Part shown: positions 1-10,300 of the stretch, in pieces
How the letters are laid out: the number at the start of each line of letters is the position of its first letter
Numbering within the stretch: position 1 is the stretch's first letter
NCBI GenBank assembly: GCA_018433775.1
Contig: JAHDQN010000080.1
Location: 1-64,000, forward strand
Source of the DNA: Deltaproteobacteria bacterium
GTDB taxonomy: Bacteria; Desulfobacterota; Desulfomonilia; UBA1062
Reading direction: 5' to 3'
DNA: 64,000 nucleotides
Position numbers and translations under genes: made by a program
Notes under the pieces: generated by a model
Databases searched by the model: none
What the model was told of the DNA's origin: nothing
The model's input: only the letters and a program-made list of their open reading frames with translations

Positions 1-433
1 CGGGGTGGGCCGCGTAATATTCCCTGATCATCTCGCTGGTTATGGGGGTAAACCCGGCGTTCTTCCTGATATACCGGTCCACCAGCAGCTCCTCGCGGAA
101 GGCGGCCGTCTTCCGGTCGATCTCCGCGAGCTCGGCCTTTGTCAGGGCCTTCTCGGCCTGGACGGCCATGGCCCGGCTCTTGACCAGGCTCTCGATCAGC
201 CGTGTGCGGGTCTGCTCGTCGACCTGCGAGGCGTCGGTGATATCCAGGGTGCGCTGGGTCATCAGGGCCACGTCGTGCTCGGTTATGGGTGTCCCGCCCA
301 CCCGGGCCACGATCCCGGACGCCTTGTCCTGCCTGCTCAGGCCCGGCTCCTCGCCCGTGCAGCCCCCTGCAAGCAGCGCGGCCGTCAGGAGAAAGGGCAT
401 GAGCAGACGGGCGTATGCCGCACCGGTGTCCAT
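1..433 (-). CDS. SurA/PpiC-like lipoprotein, 5' part only (runs off left edge)
   Basis: Only the first 144 codons are in the window. The product starts MDTGAAYARL, has a hydrophobic stretch and a lipobox (LLAGGC, lipidated Cys at residue 25), then a segment typical of the SurA/PpiC N-terminal chaperone region: a short beta motif (VARVGGTPITEHDV) and Lys/Glu-rich helices with the EYYAAHP-type sequence that usually precedes the parvulin domain. The parvulin domain itself would lie outside the window. Its ATG shares one base with the TGA of the upstream isomerase gene (TGATG), and an AAGGG element sits just upstream, so translation is probably coupled. It is the third gene of the giant-protein operon. 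The likely role is folding or chaperoning of exported proteins in the periplasm. The lipoprotein call and N-terminal fold are well supported; isomerase activity cannot be judged. Confidence 0.75.
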   Translation of the reverse strand, partial: MDTGAAYARLLMPFLLTAALLAGGCTGEEPGLSRQDKASGIVARVGGTPITEHDVALMTQRTLDITDASQVDEQTRTRLIESLVKSRAMAVQAEKALTKAELAEIDRKTAAFREELLVDRYIRKNAGFTPITSEMIREYYAAHP

Positions 434-1284
434 CAGCCCTTCACCTTGATGCGAACCAGCTTCTTGAGCCGCTCCATCTCAGCCTCCTTGGCCTGCTGCC
501 TCAGGCGGAAACGGATGTCGCCCCTGACCTTTTCCAGGGGAGCCTTGATGGTCTGCAGTCCCTCGTCGACACGGACGATGTGGAAGCCGAACGCGCTCAT
601 GAACGGCTCGGAGATCTCGCCCGGCTCAAGGGCGAACACCCGCTCGGAGAACACCGGGTCGATGGCGCCCCGCTTGACCCATCCGAGGCTGCCGCCGTTC
701 TTCGCCGAGACCCGGTCCTCGGAGAACTGGGCCGCGGTCTCGGAGAAATCGGCCCGGGCCGCGAGCTTGCTGTAGATCTCGTGGGCTTTTGTCTTCAGGG
801 CCTTGAGCTCGTTCTCGCTCATGCCCGGGTTGGTGCGCAGCAGGATGTGGGCCACCTTGATCTGCTCGGACTGAAACTCTTCCGGGTGGGTGTTGTAGTA
901 GTTGATCACAGCCTCGTCGTTGACCCGGTCTTTGAGGTAGTTTTCGAAATAGCGCGAGAGCAGCATCTGCTTGCGGAACTCGTTGATCTCGGCCTCGGCC
1001 TCGACCGGGTCGATGAACTCGGAGTCTTCGACCAGGCTTGCCAGGGCCTCGCGCTCGAGATAATCATCCAGCACGGGCTTTATCCGGTTCTGGTCGTCCA
1101 CGGGGATGTTCTTCAGCTTGAGATAGGCTTCGAACTGGGCCCTGGTGACAGCCTTGCCGTTGACCGTGGCGATCTTCCCGCCATCCCGCGAACACCCGCC
1201 CGCGAACAGCACGGCGCCGAACAACAGAATCATGCATGCATACATCCGTTTCTTCATCATTTTTTTGCCCTTTCTGTTTTTCAC
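433..1284 (-). CDS. PpiC-type peptidyl-prolyl cis-trans isomerase lipoprotein
   Basis: This 283-residue protein has a basic N-terminus, a hydrophobic segment and a lipobox ending at Cys31 (LFAGGC), so it should be a periplasm-facing lipoprotein. Residues about 35-135 form a SurA_N-like helical region. Residues about 139-241 are a clear parvulin (rotamase) domain with VAHILLRT, FSETAAQFSED, NGGSLGWVKRGAIDPVF and EPFMSAFGFHIVRVD, followed by a basic coiled tail. The start used is GTG at 1284 with GGAG 11 bases upstream; an ATG pair nine codons downstream is a possible alternative and would still keep the signal. It begins 37 bp after the stop of the giant gene on the same strand, with no terminator between them, and overlaps the next isomerase-like gene by one base. 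Known family role: prolyl isomerisation and chaperoning of exported proteins. I infer that the giant protein is a main client. Confidence 0.9.
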   Translation of the reverse strand: MKNRKGKKMMKKRMYACMILLFGAVLFAGGCSRDGGKIATVNGKAVTRAQFEAYLKLKNIPVDDQNRIKPVLDDYLEREALASLVEDSEFIDPVEAEAEINEFRKQMLLSRYFENYLKDRVNDEAVINYYNTHPEEFQSEQIKVAHILLRTNPGMSENELKALKTKAHEIYSKLAARADFSETAAQFSEDRVSAKNGGSLGWVKRGAIDPVFSERVFALEPGEISEPFMSAFGFHIVRVDEGLQTIKAPLEKVRGDIRFRLRQQAKEAEMERLKKLVRIKVKG

Positions 1285-1321
1285 GCTTCTTGTTTCTCCT
1301 TTTCCCAGGGTTGTGCATTTT

Positions 1322-4300
1322 TTACGAAGGAATCAGTGGCGTACGCATAAGTGCCATGGCCTCGTTCGAGTATTCGGAAGAACCTGCGGAGTTCACTGCC
1401 CGCACCCGGAAGCTCGGGCGCGCGTCAAAATACATTCCATTCACCAGTATTTCAAGATAGATAATCAGAAATTCCTCGTCATACCCGAAGGCATCTTCAA
1501 TGGATTCGGAATCCGCAGGTGCCTCATACAATTTGATATACTGATCACCATCCAGAGACATCTCGATGACGAAAATCTCCTCGTTGTCCGAATTGTCCTG
1601 CCAGGTAAGCATCAAATCGTTAAGCCAGTAGTAATCGTAATAATAATCGAATTCGAAATCGACCTGTACGCTTAGATTCGACGGGGCATCGGGCACTGTG
1701 GTTGCCTGGAGTTTGGTTGCAGCCGAAACCACGTTCGAATATGCGCTGGCCCTGCCGCCTGCACCAACGGCGCATACCCGGAAATCATATGCAGTGTTTT
1801 CATCGAGGTCCAGATGGCCCGACAGGTGTACCCTCTGGCCTGAACCTTCTGCGGCAGGGTTTTCAAAAATGCGCACGAAGTGCATGCCGTCGATGGATGC
1901 CTCGATGGCGAAACCGTCTTCAATGTCACAAGTATCGGTCCAGAAAAGGTCCACATGTCCGGCCGAGACGGCTCCCACCTGGAGATTCATGGGTGTGCCG
2001 GGCAGATATTCCAAGGCATCGATACTCTCTGAGTATTCTGAGTATCCACCCTGATTTGCAGCCCTGATGCGGTACGAGTAGTCTTCGCTCTCCATGAGCC
2101 CGCTGTCGACAAAGCTCAGGGTGCCTACCGGGACCCGGGTGATCTCCGAGAATTCATCACTCCCGGTCGCTGAGCGCTCAATGATCATCTCCTGTTCGTT
2201 CTCGTTGAAGTCGATCCATCTGAGCTCTGCATGGGTGTCTGACATGCGCACTGCCGAGAGAAGCCTGGGTGGATAAACAGGTGCTGTATCGTCACTGAAA
2301 AGCACGGGTATCATGTATTGTCCGGTGGTGGCAATGGTGTCACCCGCCCCCTCTGCCACGGCTTCGATGATCAGACTCTCACCCTCCGGTACAATGAGTG
2401 TGAAGAGATATGGACCCGATGCTTTCGTGTCATATGCCTCGTCATTGATGTAGAGCGTGACGGAATCCGCGCATGCCGCTTCTACCACGACCTGGATCTC
2501 CTGACCCTCGTAGACCGATTCGATTGTATCGAGGTCGACTAAACGAACAGCCGGGCCGGTGTCGAACGAGAAATTCACGATGCTCTCGACATCCCGGGCA
2601 GACAGGCCGTAGCGCAAGTCATCCATGCCTGAAACCAGCGATTCGGCCTTGTTCTGTGCGGTTTCCAAATTATCAGCCGTAGCCAGGACATGGAGAATGA
2701 TGCGCCTTGATCCGGCAGGTACGGTGAGTTCGTGGGAGAGATCCCATATATTGGTCCCGTCGGAGCCGAGAGGTCCCGCCCCCGGAACAGGGTCTGCCAG
2801 GCCGCCTGCAAACACGTGCACCAGATAGCCGCTGTTTTCTTCATAGTTGTATGCGATCGCATAGGCGTCGTCTTTCCCGAGTATCCCGTCTCCGCTAGAG
2901 GTGATCATGCCGGTGTTGTAACCCACGGTTTGGTATTCGGTAGTCACGTCTACAGTGATGGTAATATCCTCTTGCGTCGGGTTATCAAAGACCTCCAGAA
3001 TGCGGGTGTAATCATCCCCGGCATGCGGCATGATAATCCTGCGGCTGGTGAGAACAGAAATCTCGCGATACATCACGCTGTCAGAATCCATCACGCCCAG
3101 CCTGAGGTCGTTGGTCGCTTGTAAATAGGCGGTCATTGGCACGTATTTCTCCAGACCTGTATTCGCCAATTCCCATGGATAGAAATAATCGCATATGCCG
3201 TAGACAAACCACGGGCCGTTCATCAGGGGAGAGTACGCTGTTTCGGAGTCGACACTAAGCTGTGGAATACCCGCAAGACGCTTGCCGTCATGCATGAGGT
3301 ATTCTTCATCGATCATGGGGGCGAGACTGATCGAATCGTTCATGATGTATAAGGAATACCAGGGAATCAGGTATGCCCCTTCCTCTTTGATGGTGAGATC
3401 GCTCGGAGACATGCTTTCCGGACAGCTCGCAGAGTCCATAGGATCCGTGTCGAAGGCGAAGAGTTCGTGGATGTCGGCCACTCCATCATGGTCGGAATCC
3501 CACTGCAGCGGATCGGTCGAGCAGTGCCTGATCTCCCAGCCATCCAGCAGGAAATCCTCGTCAGTGTCAGGATTCCAGGGGTTGGTGCCATGCCGGTATT
3601 CCTCGAGATTGGTCAACCCATCCTCGTCCGGGTCCTGACCGGCAGAGCCTGGATCCAGATCATAGCGCTGCTCGAAGCTGTCTGGTAGACCATCGTGGTC
3701 GGTATCGGGGTCGAGGGGGTCGGAGTCATGGATGTATATCTCTTCATAGTCGCTCATGCCGTCGGAGTCGGTGTCATGCCTGTGAGGATCGGTATTGTGC
3801 AGGTACTCATACAGATTCGTGAGTCCGTCTGAGTCATTGTCTAAGCCCTCTTCGCCGGCCGTGAACGGGTCGAAGCCGTACCGAACCTCAAATCCGTCGG
3901 AAAGGCCATCACCGTCGGTGTCGGTAGTAAACGGATCGAGGCCGAGCGGCACCTCGTCAGCATCGGCAAGACCATCTGAGTCGCTGTCAGGCAAGGAGAA
4001 GGTGAAGTTCACGATATCGCGGAACTCCTCGCGGGTGATGCCTTCGAGGAAGCGCTCCTGGTTAAAGGCATACAGTTCCTGAGCCAGTGCGATCGCTGTT
4101 CCCGGGTCATTTTCCTGAACGGAATAATGTGTGATTATGAAGCGCTCTCCGGCCGGGATGAGCAAGTGGTAGGTGTTTTCGATGAAGCCTCTCCCCTCTA
4201 TATAGTCTTCAATATATAAGGTGTATTTATGGACGCGGTTCTCACCAGGACCCATGAATACGTGGGCCACAGCCGGCATATCCTCATCGTGAACATCCAC

Positions 4301-7300
4301 TGTTACAATGTATCCGGCTTCATCGCAGGAAAGGTAACCGTCACATGAGGAGGAAATGACTTCGGTGTAGTGTTGTGAAGCAAGGAAGCTTTCCAAGGTG
4401 ATAACCACACTCTGTGCTACACTCGAAGTATTTTCGATAATCTCCATGAATCGGGCAAACTGCTGATCTTCCGGAACGTATATCTTCCGCCTGACCTTGA
4501 TATCGCCAAACATCTCTTCCGGATAGATCAACTCCCTACCGTTCATCCCGGTCAACGGGACCATGTTGTGGATTCCATATGGTGTATGGTCCACAAGCAG
4601 GGCATACCCGTAGTAGAAATCATCATACTCGACCCACTGTACTGACCCGCCACGCCCGAATCTCCACGGATAATCCTGGCTGTCGTACAAGGTGTCGCCT
4701 GATGCATAGCCCTCATACACCAACTCGCTCTCACTGATCATTCCCTTGATGATGGTATCCAGCTTTATAGTGCCCACGTTCAGATCTCCGGAACGCGGAG
4801 GATCAAAAGTGCTGCTGGTGCCGGTGATGTACTGTGCACCGAAGTAGGTTCCTGCATGCACCTGGATCTTGCCGTCTATCCTGGATACATCCATGAATGC
4901 AAAATACCCGTCTTCGCCGGATTGGGCCGCAAGACTCCCAATTGTGATGTCAGCACCTTCAACGCCATTGCCCAGTTCATCAACAATACGTCCGGACACC
5001 GCCATTTCAGGAGCATCAACCACGTCGAACGTGAAAATGCCTGTAGTGCCCGAGTTGCCTCCCGAGTCAGTTGCGATGGCCTCGATCTGCAGCACATCTA
5101 GGGTGTCGCCCACCACGTATTCGACCCAGTAATTCGGGTATGAGAGGCTGGTGAACAGCTCGCCATTCACCCATACATCAACCGTGGATATCTGACCCGG
5201 GTCTTCAGGATGTGCATGTATCAGGATGGTCTCACCCCTAAAGAGCGGCTCGCCTGTCGCGGGCGACTTCAGGGTGACAGTCGGGATGTCCTGATCAGGA
5301 ACTGTCGGATCATAATCGTGGCCGTCGAGCAGTCCATCGCCGTCGCTGTCAGGATTGTCGGGATCGCATCCATAGATCAGCTCGTCCTCATCGCTCATGC
5401 CGTCGCGATCGCTGTCCGGATAGAGGAACATATTGACCACCGATGCCTTCTCCTCTTCGGTGAGTCCCTGCAAGGCGATTTCGGGCATATTAAGGAGCCA
5501 CTCCATGGTGTCGACCGCATTGCTCACGCTGCCTTCCTGACTGAGGAAGTAAACGAGCATGCGTTGCTCTCCCGGGGGTATGGTGAAGGTATAGCGTACA
5601 TTCCAGTCCTTCTCGCCGCTCACTATCTTGGTGGAGGCATCAGGCTGCACTTTGGCGTTGGGACCGGCAAACAGGTGTGCGCCGATGGGCCGGTTGAGAT
5701 TCACGGGATCCTGGAACACAGCGTAGAGATCTCCGGGACTATAAGAGTTGCCCCCGCTGCTTGTAAGAACATTCGGCTCCACTGCCTCGTCATACTCACC
5801 GATTGAGGATTTCAGATGGATAGAAACCTCCTGTGGCCCCCCGGTCGGATTGGTGATGATGTCAAGACACCTGACAAAGGCCCCGCCTGCAGCTGGTACG
5901 AAGACTCTCCTGCCAACGGCCACGTTGCCCAGGGTTCTTGTATCGAAGACCAGCTCGCGGCCATCTTGCCTGCTGTAATAGGAGTAGTGCCAATACTCGG
6001 TGGAGTACTCCTGTCCGTTCACGATCAGCTTCAGGCTGTCCTCAAAGGTCGTATACGAACCGCTGTAGGCATAGTAGAGATGCTCGTAATTGAAGTACCA
6101 CGACCGTCCATCTTCATCTACAAGGCGAAGGCTGTTGCTGCTATCGGCAAGATCGTCTTCGGGAAGGTTCGGATCTGTGTCGTCCATGAACAGCTCGTCA
6201 ATATCCCAGCGCCCGGAGCCGTCGCTGTCCCTTTCGAAAGGATCGGTCTGATAGCGGTTCACCTCCCAGCCATCCTTGAGGTAATCATCGTCAGTGTCCG
6301 GGTCCCTTGGGTCGGTGCCTATGTTCATCTCCTGGAGATTGGTAAGGCCGTCCGCGTCCTGGTCTCCATCCGGGTCGGCGTTCAGAAGATCGTATTCCAC
6401 CTCGAACAGGTCATCCATGCCATTGTTATCAGAGTCGACCAGAAGAGGATCTGTGCCATAAATATTCACCTCATCACCATCGCTCAGGCCGTCGCAGTCG
6501 GAATCCTCATTCACAACATCCGTGCCTGTGGTGATCTCCTGATCGTCAAGCAGGCCGTCGCAGTCGGTGTCAACCAGTAATGGGTTCGAGCCGTGGGTCA
6601 TGACCTCGTCATAATCACTCAGGCTGTCTCCGTCGGTGTCTGCCAGGAACGGGTTGGTTCCGGCAGCCTGCTCCTCAAGGTTGGTCAAACCATCCGTGTC
6701 TGGGTCAAGGGCCGACTCGTCAGTGCCGATGGCATCGAGACCGTATCTCTGCTCGAATCCATCTGTGAGGCCGTCACCGTCCGTATCGATGCTGTCTGGA
6801 TCCAGGCCCTGAAGAACCTCGTGGTAATCGACGAGGCCGTCTCCATCGCTGTCTTTCAGGAAGGAGAAGTTTACGACATCCATAAATTCTTCACGGGTGA
6901 GGCCTACAAACAATTCCTCATGTTCAAGCCCATAGATAGATTGAGCAAGATCAACAGCTTTGCTCCTAATATATTCCTGAACTGAAAAGTGCATGATCAC
7001 TACACGTTCATGAGCAGGAACAGGAATAGAATATCTGACCGAGATACTATCTCTATTTATAGAAACCGCATATTGATTATCGCCGGATTGTTCCAAACCA
7101 CGAAATACATGAACAACTGCTGGATCTCCATAGCCGTTGTATGAATCATCTGTAACAATGTAACCATCTTGTGCATTGAATACGGTATCCCCTGATGAGG
7201 TAGAAATAATCGTAGTCCCATTATCTGAGCCTAGATTGGTGCTCAGGAGAATAGTCACCATAAGATCGGTGTCCGTAGGATTGCCTATTATCTCAAGAAA

Positions 7301-10300
7301 GCGAGCATATTGCTTGTTTTCAGGTACGAATATCTTCCGGTGAACGCTTAAATCGCCGAATACCTGCGGCATGAAGGTCAGCTCTCGGCCGCCCAGACGA
7401 GTCTTCACGATTGACGAGTAGTTGGCTTGGTAAAGAGCTCCGTTTACGTAGAGGTGATACGCACCGTCGAATGCATCGTTCGACCCATCTTCGATGTAAC
7501 CATACCAGCAGTAGATATCCCAGATGTGCCCACTCCCATCATACAGATAATAAATGTAGTTGATTTCAGTACTTCCATCGTACTTAAGATCCGCCTCTGT
7601 GATAAGACTCTTATAAGTCTCATAAACTGGGCAAGTGATCCGTATCTCATTGACATCAATCATTTCCCCGTGCCTCGGAACAAACGTTTCGCTCACACCG
7701 GAAACCTCTTCGGCGCCGAAGAGCGCCAAGGCGCTGACCTGGAGCTCCGCCTCGGTGGTCGGCACCTGGTCGAGCACGAAGTATCCGCTCTGGTCCGATT
7801 GGGCCGCCACGCCTGCCGTGGTTACCGTGGCGCCTGCCACACCGTTGCCGAACTCGTTTACCACCCGGCCCGTGACTGTCATCAGGGTGTCGTCGATTAC
7901 GCTGAACATCATGGCGCCTGTGGAACCGGTGTTGCCGTTGTAATCCGTTGCCGACACCTCGATGGAGAGGGTGTCTGCGCCATCCGCCGGCACCTGGGCG
8001 ATGATGCTGTACGGCGCCTGTGTCAGGCGTGTTTCGATACCGTTGACCGTGAATACCACCTCGTCTATCAGCCCCTGCTCCACGATCTCGACTGACAGGC
8101 GCACCCGGCCTCCCCTGACCAGCTCCGAGTCGGGCTCGGGTGTGAGCAGGGTGACCACCGGGGCGGTCAGATCGGCGACCATGGGCTCGTAGTCGTAACC
8201 GTCGGGGAGCCCGTCGTCGTCGCAGTCAGGGTTGTTCGGATCATAGCCCAGTGCCAGTTCCTGTGCGTCGTCGAGGCCGTCGAAGTCGCTGTCGGGCTCC
8301 TGATAGTCGGTGCCGTGGACCAGCAGCTCCTCCCGGTTGGATATGCCGTCGTTGTCATCGTCCCAGTATGCGTCGAACCCCAGGCCCGGCTGCATGCCCT
8401 GCTCGACCTCGAACGCGTCGGACATGCCGTCACGATCGCCGTCCAGGGACCCGGGATGGGAGTAGTAAACCATAACCTCGTCGTAATCGCTCAACCCGTC
8501 GCCGTCCGTGTCCGCCACATGCGGATCCGCATAATAACCGTACTCCCTGCTGTCGACCAGGCCGTCGAAGTCGGTGTCGATGAATAGCGGGTCAGAGGTG
8601 AACTCGATCTCCAGCAGATCGGAAAGACCGTCACCATCGCTGTCTTCCCTGTGCGGATGGGTGCCTGCGGCCTGCTCCTGCACGTTGGTCAGGCCGTCTC
8701 CGTCGCTGTCGAGTTCAGCCTCTCCGCAGGCGAGCAGAGGATCGAATCCGTACCTGACCTCGAACCGGTCGCTCAGCCCGTCGCCGTCCGTGTCCTGGTT
8801 GGTCGAAGAAGTGCCCTGATCGAACTCGGTGAAATCGTCCAGGCCGTCGAAATCGGTGTCGGGCTGCATGAGCCTGTGCATGGCGTTCAGAGCGTTGGGC
8901 GCATAGATGGTGTGGAAGACTTCCTGGATCAGGACCTCGATCCGGACGGTGGAGACGTATACCAGCCCCTGGCCCCACGGATAGCTGATGGCAAGCACCT
9001 GCTCGTCCGTGGGATCGTTCGCATAGACCCACGGGGTCACATCCATGCCGAGCGACGCGCGGTCAAAGAAACCGGTAGCAAGGCCACTTGTGTGTGGTGT
9101 CTGATCAAACTGCCCTGCCGGACCGTCTCCTATGGCATTGAACCGGTACCACGGGCAGGCCCTGCCATTTATTGTGGAGTCGACCAACAACCCCGGTGCG
9201 CCTGGGATGTCGTCCTCCGCTGTGTAGGCGATGCCGCACGCATCGGTCTCGTGAACGATCAGCACACCGCCTTCGGCCACGAAATCGAACACCTTCTGCA
9301 GGTTGCTGTAATAGTAGTTGCTTCCCTGTGCGTGGTTGGTGTCTACCATGAGCATGTCGATCTCCGAGAGATCGAAGGTTGCAAGGGCTTGGACAAGCAC
9401 CGGCTTCATGCCCGAGCGCTCGATGATGAGGCGCTGGTAGTCCTGGCCCCGGTCATAAGTGGCATGGTAGTAGCCCACCTTGCTCTTGTCACGGTGCAGG
9501 GTCAGGGTCCCCACGTCGGTGGTGCCGCCCCATATCGGCGGGTAGAGGCCGCTTCGAGCCACGTAGTCGATGCCGTCCCGGGTCACTCTGGCCGTAACCT
9601 GTACGTCGCCCAGCAGCACGGGCACATTCATGATGACGAATACACCGTTGGATTGCGTCAGGGCCTCGAAACCGTGGGCGCTGACCGTTGCCCCTCCGAC
9701 CCCGATGCCGTCTGCATCCGCCACCACACCCATGACCGCAGTCATGGGATCATCGATGAGTGTGAAGACATGCTCGCCCGTGGTCCCGATATTCTCGTTC
9801 GTGTCTTGCGCCAGTACCTCGATGATTGTCTGCTCAGCGTCTGCGGGCAGTGTAATCGTGTACTCGAACTCATACTGCTGGACACTGCCCTCGGGGCTGG
9901 TCTCTCTGACCTGCACCCCGTCGACCTTCAGCCGTACATATTCGATGCGGCCCTGGTCCTCGACCGATGCACGCAACCTGATAGTTTGGCCCTTGATGAA
10001 TGTGCTCTGCACCTCAGGCTCGACCAGAATGACAAGGGGTGGCACGCCATCGGCCGTACCGGGTTCGTAATCTTCGCTGTCCGGCAGGCCGTCAGAATCG
10101 GTGTCTTGCTTGAGCGGATCGGTCGGGGTTGTCCCGTTCACCTCCTGGCCGTCGGACAGCCCGTCGCCATCAGTGTCGGCAAGGTCGATTGCGGTGCCGA
10201 GCTGGAGCTCTTCCCGGTTGCTCAGTCCATCGCTGTCAAGGTCGGCCGCTGCATCTGCTGGGTTGGACGGGTTCAGGCCATACTGCCGCTCCACGCTGTC

